From: CAXQZU01 sp964228555
GTDB taxonomy: Bacteria > Planctomycetota > PLA2 > JAEUHO01
NCBI GenBank assembly: GCA_964228555.1
Contig: CAXQZU010000011.1
Location: 1 to 58,664 of the forward strand
Length of the DNA stretch: 58,664 nt
Direction: 5' to 3'
Shown here: in pieces, positions 26,983 to 37,907 of the stretch
Layout of the letters: each line of letters starts with the position of its first letter
Position numbering within the stretch: position 1 is the stretch's first letter
Notes under the pieces: generated by a model
Told to the model about the DNA's origin: nothing
The model's database searches: none
Seen by the model: the letters and a program-made list of their open reading frames with translations, nothing else
Translations under genes and position numbers: made by a program

Positions 26983-27402
26983 GTGGACCCCGCCCGCGCC
27001 GTCGTCGTGCATGCCCTGCTCGTGTGCCGCAAGGCCGAGGCCAGTGCCACGGGCGAGATCAACCTGCAGGACGTGCTGGAGATCCTGCCGGTGGACACGC
27101 TGCCGGGCGAGGCCGGGCCGGTCACCTTCGTGGCGCTCGTGCGCAACCTGCCGGAAGGCCCCGGCAAGGGCGCCTTCGTCGTGCGCGCGCCGGCCCCGCT
27201 GCACGTGGAGCTGGCCCGCTGCCCCCTGCAGGTGCAGGTGCCCAAGGGCTATGCCGGACGGCAGGTGGCGCTGCAGGTGCGGCTGCCCAGCCTGCCCGTC
27301 GCGCTGGGCGGCTGGTACGAGCTGCTCTTCGAGTGGTCCGGAGAGGTGCTGGCCGCCAACCGCTTCGCGGTCGGGGCGCGCTCCGCCGGCGGGGGCGCCT
27401 AG
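26983..27402 (+). CDS. DUF6941-like small protein
   Basis: The 139-residue cytoplasmic protein is predicted to be all beta. It begins with AVVVHALLVCRKA, followed by GEINLQDVLEILPVDTLPG, and has paired strands through the middle (LHVELARCPLQVQVP, ALQVRLPSLPVALGG) ending in WYELLFEWSGEVLAANRFAV. This order (leading strand naming the gene product, a central LQVRLPxLPL-type strand, then a closing aromatic strand) resembles DUF6941 proteins. No catalytic residues are apparent and I infer no function. It has its own divergent promoter and a hairpin after its stop. Confidence 0.55.
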   Translation: MDPARAVVVHALLVCRKAEASATGEINLQDVLEILPVDTLPGEAGPVTFVALVRNLPEGPGKGAFVVRAPAPLHVELARCPLQVQVPKGYAGRQVALQVRLPSLPVALGGWYELLFEWSGEVLAANRFAVGARSAGGGA

Positions 27403-27411
27403 GCCGGCACC

Positions 27412-27435
27412 GGGCACCGGGCGCTCGCGGTGCCC
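27412..27435 (+). terminator. Hairpin after the DUF6941-like gene
   Basis: A perfect 8-bp inverted repeat, GGGCACCG ... CGGTGCCC, with an 8-base loop begins ten bases past the TAG at 27402 and ends about 80 bases before the next gene. Stem quality and position suit termination, although no T-run follows. Confidence 0.4.
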
Positions 27436-27513
27436 GCGGCACGCATGACTGGCGCGGGATGTGCGTAGGGCGCCGGCACTGACCTCGCCGGGGGGCAGCA
27501 CCGGAGCACCCGC

Positions 27514-29379
27514 ATGACGCGCCCGTACGCCCATGGCCAGGCCTCGCCGCACCGAGGGCCGCGTGCCGCGCACCCGTGCCTGGCCGTGGCCGCCCTGGCC
27601 GGCCTCGTGCTGCTGCCCGCGGCGGCCCACGCCGAGGAGCTGGCCGACCCGCGCAGCCGCATGCGCCCGGCCCCCGCGACGGCACGCGACTGGCGACAGG
27701 TGCCCAGCGCCTCGCGCGCGCCGGCAGCGCCCGGCAGCCCCTGGGCCCCTGCGCCCCGCGGCCAGCCTTCCGCAGCGCTGCCCGCCCGGCACGAGCTGGG
27801 CACGGCGGGCGTGCGCTCGCAACCGCCGGCGCCAGGCGCAGCGGCACCCGCGAGGGCGTTGACCGCAGCGGGGCTGCCCTGGGCCTCGACCGGGCCCGCG
27901 GGCACCGCCACCAGCAGCCCGCTCGCGAGCCCTCGCACCAGCCTCCCGGCAAGCCCCGGCGTGCGCCCCATCGCCACGCCCCTCCCAGCGCGCACGCTGG
28001 GCTCGCTCTCCAGCCCGCGCGTCCCGGAGCGCTACGCGGACAACCCTCGCCTGTCCTCCCGCGAGGACAGCGCATGGCCGGCAACCACCACCCCTAGGGG
28101 TGCCGGCGACCGCGGCACGACGGACGGCGGCCTCACCCTGCGCGCTGCGACGCCGCGGGCGGCGCTGCCGCGCACCGTCACGCCCGCCGCGCCAGTGACG
28201 CAGGCGGCGGGCCTGCGGCAGTACGCGGGAGCGGCCACGCCGCGCGTGGCTCCTGCACCCGCGCCCGCAACCCTGCCACGCTCCACGGGCACGGCCCGCA
28301 GCCTGGGCGCAAGCAGCCTGCACAGCGCCGCCACCGGCGTGCACCATGCGGGCACCCGCAGCGGCGCGCTGCCCAGCCCCGGCGCTGGCGTGCGCTACGG
28401 CGGCTACGGCAGCCTGCCTCCGGCTGCCATCCACCATCACGGCAGCGCGTGGCGCCAGCTCTACGTGCGCCCGGCACCGCGCTACCTCGACCCCTGCCTG
28501 CCCGTCACCGTGGTGCATGGCTGGGGCTTCGCCACCTGCGAGTGCGCACCCGTGATCGTGGCGCCGCCGCCCGTGATCGTGCTGCCGCCGCCGTTGGTGC
28601 TGCCGCCGCCGGTGATCGTCGTGCCTGCGCCCGTGCTGATGCCGCCGCCGGCCCCGGAGCACGTCACGCCCGCTCCGATGCTGCCGCCCGCCGAGCCGCA
28701 GGCGCCGCTGCCCGCAGCGCCCGAGGCGCCGCCGCAGCAGTCCGCGCCCGCAACGCCCCCCTCCGCACCCGAGCCGTGGCCCGCCCCGGCGCCGGCACCC
28801 CCCGACGAGGAGGCGCCGCTCACGCTGTCCCCCGAGGACCAGCAGGCCCTCGCGCAGAGCCTGCAGTCCTTCGCCGCGGGCGAGTATGCCGCGGCACTGG
28901 CGCCGCTGGAGGCGCTGGCCGCGCGCGTGCCCGCGCTGGGGCAGGCCTGGCTGGGCATCGCGCACGCCTCCTTCGCGCTGGGCCGCATCGAGCGCGCGGC
29001 GCAGGCCGTGACGCAGGCCGCCGTGCTGGGCGCCTTCCCGCGCGGCTACGCCTTCGACCCGCGCGGGCTCTATCCCACGCCCGCGGCCTTCGAGGAACGC
29101 CTCGCGGCCCTCACGCAGCGCGCAGCAGCGGAACCATCGCAGGCCGACCTGCGCCTCGTGCTGGCCTGGCTCCAGATGTCGCTGGGCCAGCGCCACGAGG
29201 CCCGCGCCGGGCTGGATGCGTTGCTGGTGCTGCGGCCCGGCGACGAGGCCGCACCGCTGCTTGCGCTGGCGCTGCTGCCGCCGCTGCCGCCGCCCGCCGA
29301 GGCTCCCGCGACCGGGACCGGCCTCGAGCCCAGCGCCCCGCCCCCTGGCCCCGGCCCCACCGCACCGCCCGTGCGCTGA
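27514..29379 (+). CDS. Secreted proline-rich protein with C-terminal TPR-like repeats
   Basis: The 621-residue protein has a signal peptide (about residues 15-42, LAVAALAGLVLLPAAAHA). A long disordered Ala/Pro/Ser/Thr/Arg region (about 43-300) follows. A short structured block (ITTHGSAWRQLYVRP-like, ending in a CxC in FATCECAPV) leads into an extreme proline run (about 350-440) built from repeated VIVxPPP and VLPPP units. The last third (about 445-600) is helical with TPR-like features (AGEYAAALAPLEALAARVPALGQAWLG; LAWLQMSLGQRHEARAGLD). It probably acts in the periplasm or at the cell surface as a spanning or scaffold protein. GGAG precedes the ATG by seven bases. Confidence 0.6.
   Translation: MTRPYAHGQASPHRGPRAAHPCLAVAALAGLVLLPAAAHAEELADPRSRMRPAPATARDWRQVPSASRAPAAPGSPWAPAPRGQPSAALPARHELGTAGVRSQPPAPGAAAPARALTAAGLPWASTGPAGTATSSPLASPRTSLPASPGVRPIATPLPARTLGSLSSPRVPERYADNPRLSSREDSAWPATTTPRGAGDRGTTDGGLTLRAATPRAALPRTVTPAAPVTQAAGLRQYAGAATPRVAPAPAPATLPRSTGTARSLGASSLHSAATGVHHAGTRSGALPSPGAGVRYGGYGSLPPAAIHHHGSAWRQLYVRPAPRYLDPCLPVTVVHGWGFATCECAPVIVAPPPVIVLPPPLVLPPPVIVVPAPVLMPPPAPEHVTPAPMLPPAEPQAPLPAAPEAPPQQSAPATPPSAPEPWPAPAPAPPDEEAPLTLSPEDQQALAQSLQSFAAGEYAAALAPLEALAARVPALGQAWLGIAHASFALGRIERAAQAVTQAAVLGAFPRGYAFDPRGLYPTPAAFEERLAALTQRAAAEPSQADLRLVLAWLQMSLGQRHEARAGLDALLVLRPGDEAAPLLALALLPPLPPPAEAPATGTGLEPSAPPPGPGPTAPPVR
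28557..28697 (+). repeat. Proline-rich coding repeat
   Basis: Imperfect repeats of a GTGATCGTG-CCGCCGCC type unit encode VIV/VLP alternating with PPP. They form a stiff linker between the N-terminal region and the TPR-like end of the surrounding gene. The units are coding and in frame throughout. Confidence 0.6.
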
Positions 29380-29405
29380 GCAAGCCGCGACGCGACGGCC
29401 TGCCG

Positions 29406-29411
29406 TAGGCT
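29406..29411 (+). promoter_or_regulatory. Possible leaderless -10 element (TAGGCT) for the GNAT gene
   Basis: TAGGCT ends nine bases before ATG 29421. It lies in the 41-base gap after the TPR protein gene, so the acetyltransferase may have its own start of transcription. Confidence 0.35.
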
Positions 29412-29420
29412 CGCGCGCGC

Positions 29421-30071
29421 ATGGCCTCCCTCCCCGAGCCGCCCGCGCCCTGGCAGCGCCCGCGCCCCTGGCCGCTGCCGCTCTCCACGCCACGCCTCGT
29501 GCTGGACTGGTGGAGGCCCCAGCACGCGGCCTCGCTGTGGGAGGCCGTCGAGACCTCGCGCACCACGCTGGCGCCGTGGATGCCGTGGGCGCTCACCAGC
29601 CACCGCGACCCGGAAGAGACGCTGGAGCGCATCGAGGCCTGGGAGCGCCTGCGCAACGCCCCAGAGGCCGACGAGTTCTTCCTGGGCCTGTTCGACCGCG
29701 CCAGCGGCGAGGTGGTGGGCGGCGCGGGCCTGCACCGCGTGCTGCCCGCGCTGGGCCAGGCCGAGGTGGGCTACTGGGTGCGCGAGGGCCGGCGCGGGGC
29801 GGGGCTGTGCACCGAGGCCGTGCGCGCCCTCGTCACCTCGGCCTTCCGCGACTGGGGCCTGCGGCGCATCGTGGTCGAGTGCGCGGGCGACAACATCGCC
29901 TCGCGCCGCGTGGCCGAGACGGCCACGCTGCCGCTGGAGTGCGTGTGCCGCGCCGCGCGCTGGATCGACCACCACGGGTGGAGCGACGAGCTGCGCTTCG
30001 GCGTGCTGGCCAGCGAGTGGGACGCGGCGCGCCAGCGCCGCCGGGACGGCGTGCCGGCGCGCCGGGCCTAG
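29421..30071 (+). CDS. GNAT-family N-acetyltransferase (RimJ/RimL-like)
   Basis: The 216-residue protein has the RimJ/RimL pattern. It has an N-terminal substrate strand (STPRLVLDWW), an acceptor-side region (TTLAPWMPWALTSHRDPEETL), and then the core strand GEVVGGAGLHRVLP. The acetyl-CoA pyrophosphate loop region (VGYWVREGRRGAGLCTEAVRAL) and the closing RRIVVECAGDNIASRRVAE also match. Family members acetylate ribosomal-protein N-termini, aminoglycosides or other amines; the target here is unknown. It converges on gcvP with only seven bases between stops. Confidence 0.85.
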   Translation: MASLPEPPAPWQRPRPWPLPLSTPRLVLDWWRPQHAASLWEAVETSRTTLAPWMPWALTSHRDPEETLERIEAWERLRNAPEADEFFLGLFDRASGEVVGGAGLHRVLPALGQAEVGYWVREGRRGAGLCTEAVRALVTSAFRDWGLRRIVVECAGDNIASRRVAETATLPLECVCRAARWIDHHGWSDELRFGVLASEWDAARQRRRDGVPARRA

Positions 30072-30078
30072 CGGCCGC

Positions 30079-33012
<2,934 letters not shown>

Positions 33013-33258
33013 GGCACAGAGCCCTCGGGGGAGGAAGAACGCGCGCACGCCGCGTGGCGCCGCGACCCGAGGTTGTATCCCTCCCCCCCGCCGACGCACG
33101 CACCATCGCCACCGGCCTGTGGAGCAGCCCGGCCGGGCGCAGGGGATGGCCTCGGGCACCCGAGGGCACGCCCCCGCGGCCGCGCCACGGCCCCGGGGCA
33201 CCCTCCCCGGCCGAGGGGCCGAGGGGAGTAGAGTCCCGGCGCCCCCGCGAGGTCCTGC
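33013..33258. promoter_or_regulatory. Divergent promoter region, gcvP / tricorn protease
   Basis: This is one of the largest non-coding gaps in the window (246 bases). For the rightward gene, TAGAGT at 33229-33234 lies 24 bases before the ATG, with GAGG six bases before it. For leftward gcvP, TACAAC at 33072-33077 (minus strand) would give a leader of about 50 bases. No riboswitch, small RNA or operator could be recognised. Confidence 0.4.
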
Positions 33259-36200
33259 ATGCCCCCCCTCCCTGCCGCCGCGCCCCTCTCCACCGCCCGC
33301 CGGCGCCCTGCGCGCGCAGTCGCTGCCCTGCTGCTGGGCCTCATGCTCGGCCTGCCGTCGCTGCCCCCCCTGCGCCAGGCCGGCGCCGAGCCGGCCGTGC
33401 TGGGCGAGGCACCCGAGACGCTGCTGCTGCAGGAGCCCACGGCCAGCGCCGGCCACGTGGTCTTCACCCACGCGCAAGACCTCTGGGTGGTCGAGGCCGT
33501 GGGCGGCGAGGCCCGGCGCCTGACCAGCAGCCCGGGCGCGGAGAGCGCCCCCTCGCTCTCGCCCGACGGCCGCTGGGTGGCCTTCACCGGCGAGTACGAG
33601 GGCAACGCCGACGTCTACGTGCTGCCCCTCGAGGGCGGCCTGCCGCGGCGCCTGACCTGGCACCCCGACCGCGACCGGGTGCTGGGCTGGCACCCGGACG
33701 GCCAGCGCGTGTGCTTCGCCAGCCCGCGCGCCGGCGGCCCGGGGGTGGACAAGGCCTTCCTGGTGCCCGCCGCCGGCGGCCCGGTGGAGGAACTGCCGCT
33801 GCCCGAGGTGGCGCACCTCGCCTTCGACCCCGCCCAGCCCGGCCGCGTCGCCTACACCCCCATCCGCCCCGCCTTCCGCACCTGGAAGCGCTACCGCGGC
33901 GGGCGCGTCTCGCCCCTGTGGCTCACTGACCTCGCCTCGCTGGAGACCACGGCGCTGGCCGCCGAGGGCGCCAGCCAGGCCTGGCCCTGCCTGCTGGGCG
34001 GCTGGGTGTGGTTCGCCAGCGATCGCGACACGGCCTCTCCCACGGGCAACCTCGCCGAGGACCGGCGCATGCAGGTGTGGCGCTGGCGCCCGGGCTCGGC
34101 GGCGCCGGAGCAGGTGACGCGCTTCACGAACTTCGACGTGCGCTGGATCAGCGCGGGCGGCGGCCGGCTGGTGGTCGAGCAGGGCGGCGCGTTGCACCTG
34201 CTGGACCCGCAGACGCTGGGGCTCACGCGCCTCGTGGTGCGCATCCGACACGACGGGCTGCACGCGCTCCCGCGCTGGCAGGAGGTCAAGGGCCACGTGC
34301 GGGCCATGGCCGTGGCGCCCAACGGACAGCGCGCGGCCTTCGAGGCGCGCGGCGAGATCCTCTCGCTGCCCCGCAGCGACGGCGACGTGCGCAACCTGAG
34401 CGACACCCCCGACGCCCACGAGCGCGACCCGGCCTGGTCGCCCGACGGCAAGCGCCTGGCCTGGCTGGGCGACGGCGGCGGCGAGATGGCCCTGTGGGTG
34501 CGCGACGCCCGCGGGCAGGGCGAGGCACGGCGCTACGCGCTGCCCGGCAGCGGCTTCGCCTACAGCCCGCAGTGGAGCCCGGACGGCCAGCACATCCTCT
34601 ACAGCGACGAGAAGAGCCGGCTGTGCTTCCTCACGCTGGCCGACGGGCAGTCCACCGAGGTGGCCGTGCTGCGCGGCAGCCTGGGCGTCATCGCGCCCAG
34701 TGCCTGCTGGTCGCCCGACAGCCGCTGGATCGCCTACGAGGGCCGCAACCCGGGCACCGCCTACGACCAGGTGGTGCTCTACCGGCTGGAGGACCGCCGC
34801 AGCGTGGTGCTCAGCGACGCCTTCGGCTCGGCCGAGAACCCCGTGTTCTCGCCCGACGGCAAGCACCTGTTCTTCAAGGCCACCGTGGACAGCGGCCCGC
34901 AGCGCTTCGGGCTGGACATGTCGGCCACGACCGCCCGCGCGGCCAGCAGCAGCCTCTACGTCGCGGTGCTGGCACGCGATGGCGCCAACCCCCTCTTCCC
35001 GCGCAGCGACGAGGGCGACGGCAAGGCCCCGCGCGAGGGACGCAAGGAGGCGCGCGAGGGCAAGGACGGGAAGGACGCCAAGGACGAGGCCGCGCCGGCC
35101 CGGGCCGACGAGGAGGCGGAGCCGGGCGAGGAGCAGGCCGGCACGGCGCGCGCACCCGCGCGCACCGTGATCGACCTCGAGGGCCTCGACCAGCGCGTGC
35201 TGGCGCTGCCGCTGCCGCCCAAGGCCTATGGGCGGCTGCTGGCCGGCAAGGAACGCCTGTTCTTCCTCGAGCCGGGCAGCGAGGGGCAGGTGCTCTCCTC
35301 GTTCGGCTGGAAGGCCCGCAAGGCCGAGGAGGTGGCGCGCGGCGTGGACGACGCCCTGCTGAGCGCGGACGGCAGCACGCTGCTGCTGCAGGGCAAGGAG
35401 GGCTGGCACCTGCAGCCCGTGGACGGCAAGGAGCGCAAGCGCGTGGCCGTGGAGCAGGCGCGCGTGCGCGTCGAGCCCGTGCGCGAGTGGCGCCAGGTGC
35501 TGCGCGAGGCCTGGCGCCTGCAGCGCGACCTGTTCTACGACCGCGGCATGCACCACGTGGACTGGCCCGCGATGTGGGAGCGCTGGCAGGCCTTCCTGCC
35601 CCACGTGCGCCACCGCGCCGACCTCAACCTGCTGCTGGGCGAGATGCTGGGCGAGCTGGCCTGCGGCCACCAGTACGTCAGCGGCGGCGAGCTGCCCGCC
35701 GGCCCCACCGGGCCCGGCACCGGGATGCTGGGTGCCGACATCGAGGTGCGGGACGGCCGCGTGCGCATCGCGCGCATCCTCGACGGCCAGAACTGGAACC
35801 CCACCCTGCGCGCGCCGCTGACCGAGCCGGGCGTGGACGTGCGCGTGGGCGACGTGCTGCGCTCCGTGAACGGCAAGCCCGTGCAGGCGACGGCCAACGT
35901 GCTCGCGCTCTTCGAGGCCACGGCCGACACGCAAGTGGAGCTGGTGCTGGAGCGCCCCGGCGAGGCGACGCCCCGCACGGCGCGCGTGGTGCCCGTGGCC
36001 AGCGACCGCGAGCTGCGGCGGCGCGCATGGATCGAGGAGCGGCGCGCGATCTGCGAGCGGCTCTCGGGCGGGCGGCTGGCCTACGTCTACATGCCCGACA
36101 CGGGCCCGCGCGGCATCGACGCCTTCCAGCGTGACTTCTTCGGCCAGGTGGACCGCGAGGGCCTCGTGCTCGACGAGCGCTACAACGGCGGCGGCAAGGT

Positions 36201-36672
36201 AGCCGACTGGGTGATCGACATCCTCTCGCATGACGTGTGGTGCTGGTGGATGACCCGCACGGGCTGGGCGGGGCGCACGCCCTTCAGCACGCTGCAGGGC
36301 CCCAAGGTGATGCTGGTCAACGCCTACGCCGGATCGGGTGGCGACGCCATGCCGTGGTTCTTCCGCCAGCAGCGGCTGGGCCCGCTGGTGGGCACGCGCA
36401 CCTGGGGCGGCCTGGTGGGCATCACGGGCTATCCCCCGCTCATGGACGGCGGCAGCGTGACCGCCGCCGCGTTCGGCATCATGGACCGCGACGGGCGCTG
36501 GATCATCGAGAACGAGGGCGTGACGCCCGATGTCGAGGTGCTGGAGTGGCCCAAGGACTGCGCCGGCGGCCGCGACCCGACGCTGGAGCGGGCCGTGGCG
36601 CTGGCGCTGGAAGCCCTCCCCGCCCACCCGCGCGTGCACGCGCCCGCCTACACGCCCCCGTCGCCGCGCTAG
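33259..36672 (+). CDS. Tricorn-like protease (S41 family) with beta-propeller and PDZ domains
   Basis: The 1137-residue exported protein has a signal peptide (to about residue 45). A large WD40/TolB-like beta-propeller region follows, with repeated SPDGRWVAF/SPDGKRLAW-type blades (about 60-560). A Lys/Glu-rich low-complexity linker (about 590-640) leads to the tricorn C1 domain (LQRDLFYDRGMHHVDW), a PDZ domain (about 815-910) and the S41 catalytic domain. The nucleophile Ser1026 lies in NAYAGSGGDAMPW, His804 in ACGHQYVSGGE and Glu1086 in IENEGVTPD. Archaeal tricorn has S-H and S-D pairs where this has G-H and S-G, a variant common in bacterial members. It likely degrades peptides in the periplasm, feeding amino-acid catabolism. 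Its TAG stop is part of a -10-like box for the next gene. Confidence 0.92.
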   Translation: MPPLPAAAPLSTARRRPARAVAALLLGLMLGLPSLPPLRQAGAEPAVLGEAPETLLLQEPTASAGHVVFTHAQDLWVVEAVGGEARRLTSSPGAESAPSLSPDGRWVAFTGEYEGNADVYVLPLEGGLPRRLTWHPDRDRVLGWHPDGQRVCFASPRAGGPGVDKAFLVPAAGGPVEELPLPEVAHLAFDPAQPGRVAYTPIRPAFRTWKRYRGGRVSPLWLTDLASLETTALAAEGASQAWPCLLGGWVWFASDRDTASPTGNLAEDRRMQVWRWRPGSAAPEQVTRFTNFDVRWISAGGGRLVVEQGGALHLLDPQTLGLTRLVVRIRHDGLHALPRWQEVKGHVRAMAVAPNGQRAAFEARGEILSLPRSDGDVRNLSDTPDAHERDPAWSPDGKRLAWLGDGGGEMALWVRDARGQGEARRYALPGSGFAYSPQWSPDGQHILYSDEKSRLCFLTLADGQSTEVAVLRGSLGVIAPSACWSPDSRWIAYEGRNPGTAYDQVVLYRLEDRRSVVLSDAFGSAENPVFSPDGKHLFFKATVDSGPQRFGLDMSATTARAASSSLYVAVLARDGANPLFPRSDEGDGKAPREGRKEAREGKDGKDAKDEAAPARADEEAEPGEEQAGTARAPARTVIDLEGLDQRVLALPLPPKAYGRLLAGKERLFFLEPGSEGQVLSSFGWKARKAEEVARGVDDALLSADGSTLLLQGKEGWHLQPVDGKERKRVAVEQARVRVEPVREWRQVLREAWRLQRDLFYDRGMHHVDWPAMWERWQAFLPHVRHRADLNLLLGEMLGELACGHQYVSGGELPAGPTGPGTGMLGADIEVRDGRVRIARILDGQNWNPTLRAPLTEPGVDVRVGDVLRSVNGKPVQATANVLALFEATADTQVELVLERPGEATPRTARVVPVASDRELRRRAWIEERRAICERLSGGRLAYVYMPDTGPRGIDAFQRDFFGQVDREGLVLDERYNGGGKVADWVIDILSHDVWCWWMTRTGWAGRTPFSTLQGPKVMLVNAYAGSGGDAMPWFFRQQRLGPLVGTRTWGGLVGITGYPPLMDGGSVTAAAFGIMDRDGRWIIENEGVTPDVEVLEWPKDCAGGRDPTLERAVALALEALPAHPRVHAPAYTPPSPR

Positions 36673-36675
36673 GGT
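36670..36675 (+). promoter_or_regulatory. -10-like TAGGGT formed by the tricorn stop codon
   Basis: The first three bases (36670-36672) are the TAG stop of the tricorn gene. The hexamer ends seven bases before ATG 36683 of the NYN-ferredoxin gene. It has the same form and spacing as the other leaderless boxes here, so the downstream gene may also be transcribed on its own. Confidence 0.4.
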
Positions 36676-36682
36676 CGCCTGC

Positions 36683-37660
36683 ATGCGCGTGCTCGTCGAC
36701 GGCCACAACGCCCTCCACCGCCTCCGCATCCAGCGCGGTTCGCGCGAGGCGGAGCGGCACGCCTTGCTGGACCGCGTGCGTGCGAAGGACGCACGGGCCA
36801 CGGTGTTCTTCGATGCCAGCCACGGCAGCGCCCTGGGCGGCGGGCCCGGGCGCGAGCACGGCGTGGCCGTGCGCTACTGCCAGCGCGACATCGCCGACAA
36901 CGAGATCGTGCGCGAGGTGCGCACGCTGCGCGAGCGCGACGCCCGCGAGCCGGTGCTGGTCGTCACCGACGACCACGAGCTTGCCGGCCGGGCCCGCCAG
37001 GTGGGCGCGCAGGCGCGCGGCGTGGAGGACTGGTTCGGGGTCTGCGACGAGGTGGCGCAGCCGCCCCCGTCCGCCGCGCGCGGGCAGCAGGACAAGCCGC
37101 TGTCGGCGGCCGACTTCGGCTTCGCGCCCGGCACGCCCATCGACCCGCTGGGACGCGGCCCGGCCGCTGCCGCAGCGGCGACGCCGGCGCCGGCCGCACC
37201 GGCGCAGCGCGCCGCCGAGCGCCCTGCGAGCCCGGCCCTCGACAAGGTGGCGGCCCTCGCCGCGGGTCGCCCTGTGCGCCACCTGCTGCTGTGCGCGGAG
37301 CCCACCAAGGCCAAGTGCGCCGACGCCGCCACGGGTCGCGCGGCCTGGGAGCACCTCAAGCGGCGTGTCGCGGACCTGGGACTCGACCCGCTCAAGCCTC
37401 CGGCAAAGGGCCTCTCCGGCCCCTGCGTGCTGCGCACCAAGGTGGACTGCCTGCGCGTGTGCGCCGAGGGGCCCATCGCGGTCGTCTATCCCGACGGCAC
37501 CTGGTACCGCGGCGTGACGGCCGCGGTGGCCGAGCGCATCCTCGTCGAGCACGTGCTGGGCGGGCGCGTGGTGCGCGAGCACCTGCTGGGCACGGCGCCG
37601 CTGGGCACGACCCCGCCGCAGCCCCCCCCGCCGGCCGGGCAGGGCCGCGCGCGCGGATGA
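36683..37660 (+). CDS. NYN (PIN-like) nuclease domain fused to a thioredoxin-like [2Fe-2S] ferredoxin domain
   Basis: Of 325 residues, the first 130 or so form a YacP/NYN-type nuclease fold. Acidic sites include Asp6 in LVDGHN, VFFDAS, IADNEIV and VVTDDHELAG, which are candidates for metal-dependent RNA cleavage. A Pro/Ala linker (about 140-195) joins this to a thioredoxin-like ferredoxin (about 198-310). Its cysteines are at 204 and 212 (LLLCAEPTKAKC) and at 256 and 260 (VDCLRVC), followed by EGPIAVVYPDGTWYRGV, the family hallmark; Cys248 is extra. The spacing fits a Cys4-bound [2Fe-2S] cluster. An RNase fold tied to a redox cluster suggests cleavage gated by redox state or iron, which is inference. 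It sits ten bases after the tricorn gene. Confidence 0.82.
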   Translation: MRVLVDGHNALHRLRIQRGSREAERHALLDRVRAKDARATVFFDASHGSALGGGPGREHGVAVRYCQRDIADNEIVREVRTLRERDAREPVLVVTDDHELAGRARQVGAQARGVEDWFGVCDEVAQPPPSAARGQQDKPLSAADFGFAPGTPIDPLGRGPAAAAAATPAPAAPAQRAAERPASPALDKVAALAAGRPVRHLLLCAEPTKAKCADAATGRAAWEHLKRRVADLGLDPLKPPAKGLSGPCVLRTKVDCLRVCAEGPIAVVYPDGTWYRGVTAAVAERILVEHVLGGRVVREHLLGTAPLGTTPPQPPPPAGQGRARG

Positions 37661-37698
37661 CGGGCCGCGCGCCGACGCGGCCCCGGATGGGCACGACA

Positions 37699-37729
37699 AC
37701 GGCTCCCGACGACGGCTCCCGACGACGGC
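37699..37729. repeat. Short tandem repeat, 13-bp unit
   Basis: ACGGCTCCCGACG occurs twice head to tail (37699-37711, 37712-37724), followed by the first five bases of a third copy. It lies in the 247-base gap between the convergent NYN-ferredoxin and ETF-QO genes and is not coding in any convincing frame. The rest of this gap holds a hairpin near 37855 and nothing else I can support. Confidence 0.6.
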
Positions 37730-37854
37730 GGGCAGGTCCCTTCCCGTGCCGTCCGGGATGGCCGAGCCCGCGCGGGAACCCAGCGCGCGGCGACCCACCG
37801 ACCCGGCGGCCCACCACCGCCCTGTCCCGGGCCAGGCCGGCCATCGGACAGCCT

Positions 37855-37881
37855 GGCGCCGGGCCGCAAGGCCCGGGCGCC
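37855..37881 (-). terminator. Stable hairpin with GNRA loop downstream of ETF-QO
   Basis: GGCGCCGGGCC-GCAA-GGCCCGGGCGCC forms an 11-bp GC stem with one bulged base and a GCAA tetraloop. On the minus strand it starts about 27 bases after the ETF-QO stop, between two convergent genes. It is the best terminator-like structure in the window, but lacks a T-run. Confidence 0.45.
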
Positions 37882-37907
37882 TGTCCCGCCGCGTCAGGGA
37901 CTGCGCC

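Noticed and set aside
28557..28697. Repeated short units that could suggest a CRISPR or tandem-repeat locus
   Set aside because: The units are irregular, contiguous and in frame within a coding sequence, producing a proline-rich linker. There are no spacers.
33013..33258. Possible glycine riboswitch upstream of gcvP
   Set aside because: I read the 246-base gap on the gcvP strand and found none of the conserved glycine-aptamer core sequences.
33259..36672. Tricorn protease apparently lacking a serine and an aspartate at active-site pairs
   Set aside because: The G-H and S-G forms are, as far as I recall, common in bacterial tricorn-like proteins. The nucleophile Ser1026, His804 and Glu1086 are present, so loss of function is not indicated.
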